Under the pieces are notes generated by a model. That model made no database searches, was not told the DNA's origin, and saw nothing but the letters and a program-made list of their open reading frames with translations. A program made the translations under genes and the position numbers. DNA of 64,000 nucleotides from an uncultured Duncaniella sp. (GTDB lineage Bacteria; Bacteroidota; Bacteroidia; Bacteroidales; Muribaculaceae): NCBI GenBank assembly GCA_910577335.1, contig CAJTMJ010000011.1, positions 24,906-88,905 of the forward strand, read 5' to 3'. Of this stretch, positions 17,575 through 27,025 are shown one piece after another (positions within the stretch are counted from its first letter, which is position 1; each line of letters opens with the position of its first letter).

Positions 17575-19878
17575 ATGAGAATAAATATCACTATTATTTT
17601 TATTGCTATATATTTCTGCTTCTCACAAAGTTATGCGCAGACAATACAGAATGGGGTGATTCAGGAATATAACGAGAGGGCAAAGAAAACGCCTCTTGGT
17701 GGTGTGGAACTGAATGTTAGATCGGCAGGAAGCACTGTATCGGATGGAAACGGTAATTTCAAATTACAATTCTTGACACTTAAGCCTGGAGAAAAGGTAA
17801 ATGTGCGCCGTGTTGAGAAGCTCGGTTACGAAATTTTCAACAAGGAAGCCGTGGAGCAGTGGAATATAAATCCGAAAGAACCTTTCGTGATAATCATGTG
17901 CCGCTCCGACCGTTTCAAGAAGATACGTGACAACTACGAACGGGTATCGTCCGAAAGCTATGCCCGTCAGTTGAAAAAAGAGGAAGCGGCCCTCGCTAAG
18001 CTCAAAGCTGATGGAAAATTGCAGGAAGCCGAATATCAGAAACAGCTCTACGAACTGAGAGAGAATTACGAAAAGCAACTCGATAATCTCGACAATTATG
18101 TTGATCGCTTTTCACGCATCGACTTATCAGAACTATCTATAGTCGAACAGAAAATAATAGAATTGGTCCAGCAAGGTAAAATCGATGAAGCAATCGCCAA
18201 GTACGAAGATCAAAACTATGTAGACAAGTATCTCCAAGAATTATCCGTAATAAATGAAATAACTAATGCAATTGACCAATTGGATACCGTAAAAAATAAA
18301 AAAGAAGAATATCAGGGAAAATTATTGCAAGCCATCGAACGACAAATAGAAACGCTTAAGCTTGCAGGAGGCAACGAAAACAATAAAAAAATTCTGGATC
18401 TCTACCAAATAATCGCCGATAACGACACACTAAATGTAGACTGGCAACTCAAAACAGGAACATTTGTCAATAAATATATAGCTAATTACCACCTTGCCCT
18501 TCACTACTATAATGTAGCTCTAAAAAATGCCAAAATTGAGTATGGTGAAGAAAGCGACAAAGTTGCTGCCTCTTATGATAATATAGGTGCAGTATATAGT
18601 AACCTTGGTGAGTATGCAGATGCTTTAAATTATAGTCTAAAAGCCTTAAATATCAGAGAAAAATTGTTCGGATTACAAAATTCAGATGTTGCAAACACTT
18701 ATAACAACATCGGTTCAATATATCGCACACAAGGAAAATACTCAGAAGCATTAGAGTTTCATAACAAAGCATTAGCTATATGGAACACTTTATGGGGCAC
18801 AAGAAACAATCTTAGCGCAGTATCCTATAACAATATTGGGTCTTTATATCTTGAAATAGGAGACCATCATAAAGCATTAGAATATCTTAAAATAGCATTA
18901 GAGATCCAAAAAGAGATTTATGGAGTTAATCATCCTGATGTTGCCACAACTTATAGTAATATCGGTGCGACATATCTTGAAAGAGGAGAGTATTCCGATG
19001 CATTAGAATATCATAAAAAAGCATTGAAAATTCGTGAAATCCTATTTGGCTGGCAGCACACAGATATTGCACTATCATATAATAATATCGGTTTAGTATA
19101 TTCAAATCAAGGAGATAATCAAGAAGCATTAAAATATTTTGGAAAAGCGGTAAAAATTCAAGAAGCACTACTTGGCACTAACCACCCAGACCTGGCAACT
19201 ACATATAACAATATAGGATTGGTATATTCAAATCAAAATAATAATCAAAAAGCTTTAGAATATTATAACAAAGCTTTAAAAATACGAGAACGTATCTTTG
19301 GCTCAAACCATACAATGGTAGCAACTTCATATAATAATCTCGGTGCGGCTTATCATAGCCAAAGAGAATATGATAAAGCGTTAGAATATTACGTAAAAGC
19401 ATTGAAAATTCGTGAAAATTTATTTGGAGAAAAACATCCAGGAATTGCAATTTTATATAATAATATAGGTTCAGCTTATCTCTTACAACAAGAATATACA
19501 AAAGCATTGAAGCATTATCTAAAAGCATTGAAAATTTTGGAAAAGATATATGGTTCTAAACATCATAATGTCGCTACTACCTGCAACAATATTGCATGGA
19601 CATACCAAAACATGAAAGATTACCAATCAGCATTAGAATATAACCAAAAGGCACTATCAATCCGAAAAGCGCTTTTTGGAACATACCATCTGAAGGTGGC
19701 AGAATCTTGTTACAATATCGGTAAGACATATTATTTACAGGGGGATTACGACTATGCATCAAAATATCTCCAAAATTCATTAGAAATATATGAATTAATC
19801 TCTTCTAATAATCCAAATATTTCAACGATTAAACAAATCATCACAGAATTAAAACGGACAAACTCCTTATCAAAATAA
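17575..19878 (+). CDS. Exported TPR protein with carboxypeptidase-regulatory-like N-terminus (paralogue B)
   Basis: A 767-residue paralogue. Signal peptide (cleavage near SQSYAQ), beta-sandwich, coiled-coil (~125-185), a linker, then about ten very regular kinesin-light-chain-like TPRs of 42 residues (YNNIG...YxxALEYxxKALKI) from ~320 to 750; at DNA level this is a 126-bp tandem repeat. Bases 17671-18209 are identical to 20091-20629 in paralogue C, so the N-terminal module was recently copied, while the TPR parts differ. The regular array could itself gain or lose units by recombination. Confidence 0.8.
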   Translation: MRINITIIFIAIYFCFSQSYAQTIQNGVIQEYNERAKKTPLGGVELNVRSAGSTVSDGNGNFKLQFLTLKPGEKVNVRRVEKLGYEIFNKEAVEQWNINPKEPFVIIMCRSDRFKKIRDNYERVSSESYARQLKKEEAALAKLKADGKLQEAEYQKQLYELRENYEKQLDNLDNYVDRFSRIDLSELSIVEQKIIELVQQGKIDEAIAKYEDQNYVDKYLQELSVINEITNAIDQLDTVKNKKEEYQGKLLQAIERQIETLKLAGGNENNKKILDLYQIIADNDTLNVDWQLKTGTFVNKYIANYHLALHYYNVALKNAKIEYGEESDKVAASYDNIGAVYSNLGEYADALNYSLKALNIREKLFGLQNSDVANTYNNIGSIYRTQGKYSEALEFHNKALAIWNTLWGTRNNLSAVSYNNIGSLYLEIGDHHKALEYLKIALEIQKEIYGVNHPDVATTYSNIGATYLERGEYSDALEYHKKALKIREILFGWQHTDIALSYNNIGLVYSNQGDNQEALKYFGKAVKIQEALLGTNHPDLATTYNNIGLVYSNQNNNQKALEYYNKALKIRERIFGSNHTMVATSYNNLGAAYHSQREYDKALEYYVKALKIRENLFGEKHPGIAILYNNIGSAYLLQQEYTKALKHYLKALKILEKIYGSKHHNVATTCNNIAWTYQNMKDYQSALEYNQKALSIRKALFGTYHLKVAESCYNIGKTYYLQGDYDYASKYLQNSLEIYELISSNNPNISTIKQIITELKRTNSLSK
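18560..19760 (+). repeat. Tandem 126-bp (42-codon) TPR repeat array
   Basis: About ten consecutive 126-bp units encode the pattern TSYNNIGxxYxxxGxYxxAL plus a helix ending in LFG/HxxVA. Units are similar but not identical, with the Tyr-Asn-Asn-Ile-Gly core best kept. This is inside paralogue B only; paralogues A and C have less regular repeats. Confidence 0.75.
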
Positions 19879-19922
19879 AAACTATATTATAATAAAATTT
19901 TTTATATTTCAAAAAATTAGCT

Positions 19923-19930
19923 TATCTTTG
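19923..19930 (+). promoter_or_regulatory. Promoter -7 element (TATCTTTG), copy of 15761
   Basis: Same -7 box and flanks as at 15761, 38 bp upstream of the ATG at 19968. It suggests that paralogue C has its own promoter within the cluster. Confidence 0.55.
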
Positions 19931-19967
19931 TAATATACCTTAATATTACAACTAATACCCTCATATT

Positions 19968-22310
19968 ATGCGGCATAGTATACGTAAATTTAACCATTTT
20001 GGCATTCAGGGAGCTATATTTTCTATATTCTCATTATGTTGTCTCTCATCACACTCTCAAATAATACAGAATGGGGTGATTCAGGAATACAACGAGAGGG
20101 CAAAGAAAACGCCTCTTGGTGGTGTGGAACTGAATGTTAGATCGGCAGGAAGCACTGTATCGGATGGAAACGGTAATTTCAAATTACAATTCTTGACACT
20201 TAAGCCTGGAGAAAAGGTAAATGTGCGCCGTGTTGAGAAGCTCGGTTACGAAATTTTCAACAAGGAAGCCGTGGAGCAGTGGAATATAAATCCGAAAGAA
20301 CCTTTCGTGATAATCATGTGCCGCTCCGACCGTTTCAAGAAGATACGTGACAACTACGAACGGGTATCGTCCGAAAGCTATGCCCGTCAGTTGAAAAAAG
20401 AGGAAGCGGCCCTCGCTAAGCTCAAAGCTGATGGAAAATTGCAGGAAGCCGAATATCAGAAACAGCTCTACGAACTGAGAGAGAATTACGAAAAGCAACT
20501 CGATAATCTCGACAATTATGTTGATCGCTTTTCACGCATCGACTTATCAGAACTATCTATAGTCGAACAGAAAATAATAGAATTGGTCCAGCAAGGTAAA
20601 ATCGATGAAGCAATCGCCAAGTACGAAGAGCAAAACTATGTGGACAAGTATACTAAAGAGGTGGCGCAAATCAAAGAAGTGTCGTCGGCAATAGACAAAC
20701 TATCGGATATAAAAGTATCGAAAGAACAATCCCGTGACACTCTCCTTGCTGCTATAAATCGCCAAGTCGAAACCCTAAAACTCGCCGGAGGCAAAGAGAA
20801 TTATGAGAGGATACATGTCATCCTAAGGGATGTTGCATTCAGTGATACGACTAATGCCGAGTGTATGATAAAATATGGGATATTTTTGGCTGAACAAAAC
20901 ATGCTTAAAGATGCAAATTCTGTATTATCAAGTGTCATAATAAATCCAAATCTCAGAGTAGACGAAAAAATCCAAGCTCTTTTTACGCTTGGATCACTCC
21001 AACATGAAATATTTGATATTAAAAGTGCTTTTGAGTCATTCAATGAGGGATTATATTTGATTGCTCCAAATGATACAACTGTGTCAATGGCAGAACTTAA
21101 TTACCTCATAGCATTAGGGGCTACCTATGCTGATATTGGTGATATCGCAAAATCACATGAAATGTATCTGAAAGGTAAAGAAAAAGCTGATATTTTCGCA
21201 ATAAATTCATCTGATAAAGAGTTTTATAAAATATATTCCCGTATTTATACGAATTTGGGGAACAGTTATCGTAATTTAGGGAAAGTAGATGATGCTATAA
21301 AAGCGTATAAGAAATCTATCGAAATAGAAAATTGTCTTCATAACTCGCATGATTTGAATAATTCATCATATCAACACCTTGCTTACATATACTTAGATTT
21401 AGGGAATATCGACGATGCTTTAAAATTGCAATTAAAATATGCTGAAATTTTAGAAGAATTATCTCAAAAACAACCGCTGGGATATTTAAGGAGCCTAAAT
21501 AATGCCTATATTGACCTTTCCAAAACTCATCTTATGATGGGGAATTTAAATGAGGCTCAAGAAATGTCAATGAAAGCTCTAAAGGCACTCAACTACCTTA
21601 AGTCTGAAACAGGGGAAACAGATAATTGGGGATATTCTCAAATATACGATATGTTGGCTTTAATAAGTAAGTCAAAGGGAGAAATAACTGAATGTATTGA
21701 AGATTTCAAAAAGTCATTATCACACATTTTGAATATCAAAAATACAGGTATTGACGATATTAAAATAAATTTAGCTATATCATACGCTAATTTAGCAACT
21801 ATATATGGAGAAATTGAAGATTGGGATAATTTCAATGACAACCTTTCTAAAGCGAACAAAGAACTTGATGAGTATAACACTCCCAATATACCCAATCAAA
21901 TATTAAAAGCAAATATATATGTGAATTTGGGAGAAATTTACAGGACTGTCATGAATAATTATCCTGAATCAAGAAAATATTATCATAAAGGTCTTGATAT
22001 CGTACTTAGCGCAGCAACGGCTCATTCCTCATATTTAAAAGAGGCAGGGAATATATATTACAACATAGCAGCTTCTTATCTTTTTGAAGGTGATGGTGAT
22101 AATGCTATTAGCCATATTGATAAAGCATTAGAGTGCGATCCTGAGAATATACATCACATGGACGGCAAGGGTGAAGTAATGATGAATTTAGGCAGACGTG
22201 AGGATGCGTTAAAAGTGTGGGATGATATTCTGAGGATAAACCCAGAAATCGATCCTACAACAATTTATTTCCATCGCTTGCTTTTCCCTGATAAATACGA
22301 GCAAAATTAA
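19968..22310 (+). CDS. Exported TPR protein with carboxypeptidase-regulatory-like N-terminus (paralogue C)
   Basis: A 780-residue paralogue. The first ~30 residues resemble paralogue A (MRH... start, FSIFSLC signal peptide), the next ~190 are nearly identical to paralogue B, and the C-terminal ~560 residues carry a different, irregular set of TPRs (YTNLGNSYRNLGKVDDAIK, YIDLSKTHLMMGNLNEA, YYNIAASYLFEGDGDNA, ending in a canonical one near MNLGRREDALKVWDDIL). It is therefore a mosaic of A-like upstream sequence, B-like module and unique sensor part. Exported; no catalytic motif seen. Confidence 0.8.
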   Translation: MRHSIRKFNHFGIQGAIFSIFSLCCLSSHSQIIQNGVIQEYNERAKKTPLGGVELNVRSAGSTVSDGNGNFKLQFLTLKPGEKVNVRRVEKLGYEIFNKEAVEQWNINPKEPFVIIMCRSDRFKKIRDNYERVSSESYARQLKKEEAALAKLKADGKLQEAEYQKQLYELRENYEKQLDNLDNYVDRFSRIDLSELSIVEQKIIELVQQGKIDEAIAKYEEQNYVDKYTKEVAQIKEVSSAIDKLSDIKVSKEQSRDTLLAAINRQVETLKLAGGKENYERIHVILRDVAFSDTTNAECMIKYGIFLAEQNMLKDANSVLSSVIINPNLRVDEKIQALFTLGSLQHEIFDIKSAFESFNEGLYLIAPNDTTVSMAELNYLIALGATYADIGDIAKSHEMYLKGKEKADIFAINSSDKEFYKIYSRIYTNLGNSYRNLGKVDDAIKAYKKSIEIENCLHNSHDLNNSSYQHLAYIYLDLGNIDDALKLQLKYAEILEELSQKQPLGYLRSLNNAYIDLSKTHLMMGNLNEAQEMSMKALKALNYLKSETGETDNWGYSQIYDMLALISKSKGEITECIEDFKKSLSHILNIKNTGIDDIKINLAISYANLATIYGEIEDWDNFNDNLSKANKELDEYNTPNIPNQILKANIYVNLGEIYRTVMNNYPESRKYYHKGLDIVLSAATAHSSYLKEAGNIYYNIAASYLFEGDGDNAISHIDKALECDPENIHHMDGKGEVMMNLGRREDALKVWDDILRINPEIDPTTIYFHRLLFPDKYEQN

Positions 22311-22331
22311 AAGAATAAAATATTGCTTGAA

Positions 22332-23450
22332 ATGGACAGCAACGAATTCAAAAATTTCGCATTCATAAGCTACAGCCATCGTGATATGAAAATAGCAAGA
22401 TGGCTGCAGCGCCATCTTGAAAGCTATAAACTTCCGACAGAAATTCATAATGACATTGAAGCCGGAAGCCGATACCTGCGTCCAATCTTCCGTGATCAGT
22501 CAGATCTCAACACAGGTATCCTGTCAGATGAATTGCGCAAGAATCTTGAAGAAAGTAAGTATCTAATACTTATATGCTCTGTGAGTTCAGCTCAGTCGCA
22601 ATGGGTAAGCGATGAAGCTAAAGCTTTTGTTGATATGGGAAGGCTCGATAAGATCATCCCCGTCATAATACCCGATGGCGAAACTGCGGAAAGAGAACTA
22701 TTTCCAATCTATTTGCGGGAATACTTTACCCTCCATCCCGACAAAGAACTGCTGGGTGTAAATATAGGAGAAGTAGGCAAAAATAAATCACTTGTCAGGA
22801 TAGTTTCACGTATGCTTGAAGTTTCCTTTGACACTTTGTGGAAACGCTACCTACGCCAAAAACGGATACGGATAATTTCAATCACCACGCTCTCAATACT
22901 TGTCTTAGCCTTATCCTATATTTTTGCTATTCCTGTAAACGTCTTAGTATCGGTCACTCCTGAGACATCACATCTTCCCACCGGGGAATCAGTGTCAGTT
23001 AACATAGATGGAAGTGATTATACAGTTCCTATCAATAATCCGCAAACAGATGATGTGTCGCTGCCGGGGTACAAGCGTTTCCAGTCTATCAAAATCATTG
23101 TGGCATCTCAATTTTTCAATAACATTGACACCATTATCTCTCCCGGCTTAGGGATAAAACGCATTTTGCATATTCCTCTTAATCGAGATAAAACATTCTC
23201 AATATTCAGCGGAACGATTTTTGACTCAAAAATGATGCCATTGGAGGATGTTGACGTAAATGTGGCAGAAATAATATGCCATACCGATTCGCAAGGACAA
23301 TTCACAATCGAACTGCCTCTTCATTCTCAAAGGCAGGAACAAACCATTACTTTAAAGAAAGATGGTTATTCCACTATCATACGTGAAGATGAAACACCCG
23401 GTACTGATCTCAAATTCATAATGCATACAGATGATAAAAGAAGAAAGTAA
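22332..23450 (+). CDS. TIR-transmembrane protein with carboxypeptidase-regulatory-like outer domain
   Basis: About 372 residues. The TIR domain (~1-135) has AFISYSHRDMKIARWL, ELRKNLEESKYLILICS and SQWVSDEAKAF, whose E95 is the likely catalytic glutamate position. A membrane helix lies at ~180-205 (IISITTLSILVLALSYIFAI). The outer ~165 residues are beta-rich and end in a carboxypeptidase-regulatory-like unit (FSGTIFDSKMMPLEDVDVNV, HTDSQGQFTIEL), the same kind of domain found at the N-terminus of the three exported TPR paralogues just upstream. A TTG nine bases upstream is in frame; I chose the ATG. It overlaps the next gene by 20 bp. Confidence 0.8.
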   Translation: MDSNEFKNFAFISYSHRDMKIARWLQRHLESYKLPTEIHNDIEAGSRYLRPIFRDQSDLNTGILSDELRKNLEESKYLILICSVSSAQSQWVSDEAKAFVDMGRLDKIIPVIIPDGETAERELFPIYLREYFTLHPDKELLGVNIGEVGKNKSLVRIVSRMLEVSFDTLWKRYLRQKRIRIISITTLSILVLALSYIFAIPVNVLVSVTPETSHLPTGESVSVNIDGSDYTVPINNPQTDDVSLPGYKRFQSIKIIVASQFFNNIDTIISPGLGIKRILHIPLNRDKTFSIFSGTIFDSKMMPLEDVDVNVAEIICHTDSQGQFTIELPLHSQRQEQTITLKKDGYSTIIREDETPGTDLKFIMHTDDKRRK

Positions 23451-24507
23451 TAGACATTTTGTATTCGCAGGAAATATTATTTCACAAAAAGATAGTATAT
23501 TGCAGACAGCCCTTACGATGCATTTCCCGAGCTATGAACTTAACGAGCGTAACCGAACTCGTATAACCCTTATAGTTCAAGAGATGGAGACTGTTCATGA
23601 TATAGTGTTTGAATATAAAGAGCTATTCGACAATTCCTATTGGCGTATCGTTGATTTGACCAAGAAGAAACCGGAGATTGAATTGCATCGTCCGCAGTAT
23701 GAAGGGAAACGAAAAGATTTCGTTGATTTGGAATGGGAATTTGTATTATGCCATTTTTCCAACCCACTCCTACAGGAAAAATTACGTCGTTGGGCTAACG
23801 ATTCAAAACAGAAGCTTGTCATTACGCTCGGTTATGACGATGATATGAAAAATAAAAATTATGCAGAAAAGTTACGTAACAGATTATCAGATTCTGCAGA
23901 AGTAATAGCGCATAAGAATGATCCATTAGCTGAATCTGAAAAGAAAAAAGAGTTGATGGAAATGGCTAAATATTTGCACTATTTTTATAAGGTATGCTAC
24001 GAACAAAAACATGTACCCACAGAATTACCTGAAAACGAAGTAAATAAAGCATGGAATGACATTGACAATGAAACATTGAAAAAATCAAATCTCTATAATG
24101 TAATGTCAATACCTGTAAAAATGCAGATACTCGGGCATGATCGCAACGATTGGAATACCTTATATGCCCTCACAGCTGAAGAGATTGAAATGCTCACAGC
24201 CGTTGAGCATAATCGTTGGTGTGTGGAACGACTTATACAAGGTATGCGACCATGTACTGATGATGAACGGACTGAAATCAAAGAGGATATGATCAGACGT
24301 TTGAACGATCCTATTTACCGTGAGAAGAATCCAATATCACTTAAAAAAAGATATAAAATCGAACGTAACGCCCACTATGATCTCTGCGCTTTTTCAGAGT
24401 TAGATATAGATGAATCAGGGAAACACGTCAGCCGTTATGACCGAGATCTAACAGCAGCTATACCTCTGATCGTTAAAACGTTTAATGACCGCTATTATAA
24501 TGGATAA
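23431..24507 (+). CDS. RyR-domain protein with Rossmann-like N-terminal region
   Basis: A 358-residue cytosolic protein. The C-terminal ~100 residues (from ~255) are an RyR domain: AVEHNRWCVERLIQGMRP (E259, H260, W263), then an inserted charged stretch, then NAHYDLCAFSELD and SRYDRDLTAAI. The N-terminal ~160 residues alternate strand and helix (RHFVFAGN, KLVITLGYDDD) and may be a Rossmann-type fold; bacterial RyR domains are often attached to such domains, but I cannot assign it. It overlaps the TIR gene before it and the FHA gene after it, so all three are probably made together. Confidence 0.75.
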   Translation: MIKEESNRHFVFAGNIISQKDSILQTALTMHFPSYELNERNRTRITLIVQEMETVHDIVFEYKELFDNSYWRIVDLTKKKPEIELHRPQYEGKRKDFVDLEWEFVLCHFSNPLLQEKLRRWANDSKQKLVITLGYDDDMKNKNYAEKLRNRLSDSAEVIAHKNDPLAESEKKKELMEMAKYLHYFYKVCYEQKHVPTELPENEVNKAWNDIDNETLKKSNLYNVMSIPVKMQILGHDRNDWNTLYALTAEEIEMLTAVEHNRWCVERLIQGMRPCTDDERTEIKEDMIRRLNDPIYREKNPISLKKRYKIERNAHYDLCAFSELDIDESGKHVSRYDRDLTAAIPLIVKTFNDRYYNG

Positions 24508-25780
24508 GCACTTCATTTTAACATCAAAAACTGGGATATACACAGCCGGAAGCACCCGTATAACCACCATAGGGCAAACAGAAGGCTGTGACATCCGTAT
24601 TCCTAACCATTCGCCATATATTGATGTGATATTCGGTAAAATACTACTGAATCGTGACTGTGAAGGTTGGCATTTAGTTAAAACGACTACATATTATCCC
24701 ATCCGGATAAACGGAATAGAAATGAAACGAGTACACTATCTATCGGACGGAGATAATATTGAGGTTGACAATCATATCTATAGATTCAACATACATGATG
24801 GGAAACAGTCTACCCCAACGGTTACACATATAAATAACAACGGGAAGTTAATATGGAGCATGGCTATATCCATAGCATTGATAATTTGCATGATATGTTA
24901 TCAATTCTACGATAATCGCCGGGAGAATATAACTGAATCCATGCGTGACGAAATTGAAAAATCACTATATTCAGTTCGTGTAGATAGCTTACAATTATTG
25001 GACTGCGATAGCATAATTGAGACATATACGTATGCATCCTCCCCCTCAGGAACTGCATTTCTTACCAACGATTCATTACTTATCACCGCACGTCACTGTC
25101 TTCAACCTTGGCTCAACCAAATTTTGCCGCATGACTACGCTAAGATACCATCAATTAATGACTGGTCTGTGAAAAAGGCTTTATTTTCTGAAACGGAAAA
25201 TCAGTTATCAGGCACTAACCGTTACCGCATAATATCATATTTGACTTTTAACAATAAAACAGATGAATCTTTTTCTATTTCTTCTGATGAATTTATAATG
25301 AATTATGCTCTTGATGACATAGTGGAACTTGGCGATTATAACAATCCCCAATACTGGCGTAGCATATCGCACCGATATTCACGATGTGACATGATGTTGG
25401 GAGATGTTGCTATTGCGAAAATAGACAGGAAAGGCTCAATCCCTATGGCTTCTGTAGAAGATCTGCACCGACTGCTAAATAAACGAGGAGTCACGCTCAC
25501 ATTTGCCGGTTATCCCGAAGCAGGAGTAACTGGGAACAACCTTGATTTCAAAGTTGATGAACTACGTTTACCAATATCTGAATTAACTGATTCTGACAGA
25601 CGCTTGTTCCTATTGGCACATGAAGGTGGACTGACCCCGGGATTTTCAGGCGGTCCCGTGCTGATTCGTGATGGAATAAATTATAAAGCAGTTGGAGTAA
25701 TATCTGTGATCGATGAACGCAACGGGAACCGAGCATATTCGGTACCTACCTCTGAAATTGAAACGCTCAAAAACAAATAA
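24500..25780 (+). CDS. FHA-like-transmembrane-trypsin-like serine protease
   Basis: About 426 residues. The N-terminal ~105 residues look like an FHA phosphopeptide-binding domain (TTIGQTEGCDIRIPN, then a C-terminal YLSDGDNIEVDNHIYRF). One membrane helix follows (~125-145, WSMAISIALIICMICY). The outer part is a trypsin/DegP-like protease with a full triad: H199 in LITARHCLQP, D302 in MLGDVAIAKID, S383 in PGFSGGPVLI. So the phospho-reader is inside and the protease outside the inner membrane. An upstream in-frame ATG at 24485 is possible. Next to it is a kinase-like protein, which fits FHA logic, but that protein looks inactive. Confidence 0.8.
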   Translation: MDKHFILTSKTGIYTAGSTRITTIGQTEGCDIRIPNHSPYIDVIFGKILLNRDCEGWHLVKTTTYYPIRINGIEMKRVHYLSDGDNIEVDNHIYRFNIHDGKQSTPTVTHINNNGKLIWSMAISIALIICMICYQFYDNRRENITESMRDEIEKSLYSVRVDSLQLLDCDSIIETYTYASSPSGTAFLTNDSLLITARHCLQPWLNQILPHDYAKIPSINDWSVKKALFSETENQLSGTNRYRIISYLTFNNKTDESFSISSDEFIMNYALDDIVELGDYNNPQYWRSISHRYSRCDMMLGDVAIAKIDRKGSIPMASVEDLHRLLNKRGVTLTFAGYPEAGVTGNNLDFKVDELRLPISELTDSDRRLFLLAHEGGLTPGFSGGPVLIRDGINYKAVGVISVIDERNGNRAYSVPTSEIETLKNK

Positions 25781-25782
25781 TC

Positions 25783-26400
25783 ATGCTTATTTATAAGGGA
25801 AAGAGATATACCATAAATACAGATGGGATAAATGCGACGAAAAGCGATGGGATAACAACTAAGACAATGGCATATTATCCTGAACGAGATGCATCGGCAA
25901 TTGCTGGAGAGATTGACGAACTGACTGCATGGCGATTACTCCGTGACATCTCGGGACAAGCCACCATTATAAATACTCCTATCTCACCCGAGCATATATT
26001 AATTGACGGGGAAAAATTCCATCTTTCAGAATGGTCTACGGGATACGATCCACGCTTTACATCCCATGAAGGATATTCAGCAGTTTGGGCTTTAGGTGCA
26101 AGCATATTCTATATTTTTCTTGGCTGCCATGTATTCCAAGGGTTAGGTGGCAAAGGACAAACTGCATCCACTCCAATACCAACACTCAGAGGAGAATTGC
26201 CGGAATTGAGCAAACTGATTGCTGAATCTCTTGACTATGACCCGGATAAACGTCCTACCTTATATAAGATACGAGATATAGCAGATCTCAACATATCAAA
26301 ATGCGAATCTAATAATAAATTTCTTCCATTAAAACAGATTGAGGCTAAAACTATCACGCAAGACGAACTCGACATATTTTGGCCCGACGAAATCTATTAA
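25783..26400 (+). CDS. Degenerate protein kinase-like protein (pseudokinase)
   Basis: A 205-residue protein resembling a kinase fold reduced mostly to its C-lobe. ISPEHILID occupies the place of the catalytic loop (HRDxKPxN), FHLSEW that of DFG, AVWALGASIFYIFLGCHVFQ matches the helix with DVWSLG, and LDYDPDKRPTLYKI matches the last helix with its conserved Arg. The glycine loop, catalytic Asp and DFG Asp are all missing, so catalysis is unlikely. No signal peptide. Two bp after the FHA-trypsin gene; a binding or allosteric role with it is plausible (inference). Confidence 0.65.
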   Translation: MLIYKGKRYTINTDGINATKSDGITTKTMAYYPERDASAIAGEIDELTAWRLLRDISGQATIINTPISPEHILIDGEKFHLSEWSTGYDPRFTSHEGYSAVWALGASIFYIFLGCHVFQGLGGKGQTASTPIPTLRGELPELSKLIAESLDYDPDKRPTLYKIRDIADLNISKCESNNKFLPLKQIEAKTITQDELDIFWPDEIY

Positions 26401-26410
26401 ATAACGAAAT

Positions 26411-27025
26411 ATGAAATATCTAATTCTAATAACAATCTTATTCCTAAGTCCGACATGCGCCTATTCACAGGATATTGAACTGAACAGACTTACAGATATT
26501 GTAAAGTCATTACAATCAGGCGGAGAGGGAGCATATAAGACAGCAATAGCCAAATTAGCAGTTGATAAAATGTGGACTCCAATGGATGAGGTTGGTATTG
26601 ACAAAACTGTGGAGTGTAAGGTTTCAGATCGAGTCCCCGGCTTCAAACTAAATTCCGCTATGACAAATGCTGAGAATATTGAACGCTACCAGACCACAAC
26701 CGGCAACCATCTTAACGGGGCTGACAGCCGCTATAATTATTCGCTTATTGAAAAGACACTAAAAGCAGGAAAGTCCGCATCCTTTTCTCTACCCAAACGA
26801 TGGGGCAAACAAACACTTATCATTATACCATTCTCCGGTGAAAATGCAAAGTTATCGGCATCAGCGGTATCCGGTGATCAGATTTTTGTCACTACCCCAA
26901 TGGGAAATGGTGCAATTAAACTAACTGGAATTGCTTTAAAGGGAAAACCGATAACTTTAATCGTCACAAACGGGTCATTGTCTAATATATCATACGTTAT
27001 ACTTAATCATAATTCCCGGAAATGA
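26411..27025 (+). CDS. Exported beta-rich protein paired with CHAT protease (copy 2)
   Basis: A 204-residue protein with a signal peptide (cleavage near TCAYSQ). Residues ~110-200 are beta-rich (LKAGKSASFSLPKRWGKQTL, NAKLSASAVSGDQIFV, GKPITLIVTNGSLSNISYVI), suggesting a PPC-like beta-sandwich. It is a distant relative of the 11639 product, sharing the KAGKS element and overall layout, and like it sits directly before an exported TPR-CHAT protease; here the two genes overlap by four bases. Confidence 0.6.
   Translation: MKYLILITILFLSPTCAYSQDIELNRLTDIVKSLQSGGEGAYKTAIAKLAVDKMWTPMDEVGIDKTVECKVSDRVPGFKLNSAMTNAENIERYQTTTGNHLNGADSRYNYSLIEKTLKAGKSASFSLPKRWGKQTLIIIPFSGENAKLSASAVSGDQIFVTTPMGNGAIKLTGIALKGKPITLIVTNGSLSNISYVILNHNSRK

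Noticed and set aside
17764..20498. Identical antisense ORFs (104 codons) at 17764 and 20184
   Set aside because: They are shadows of the identical N-terminal coding regions of paralogues B and C; their identity reflects the 539-bp match, not a gene.
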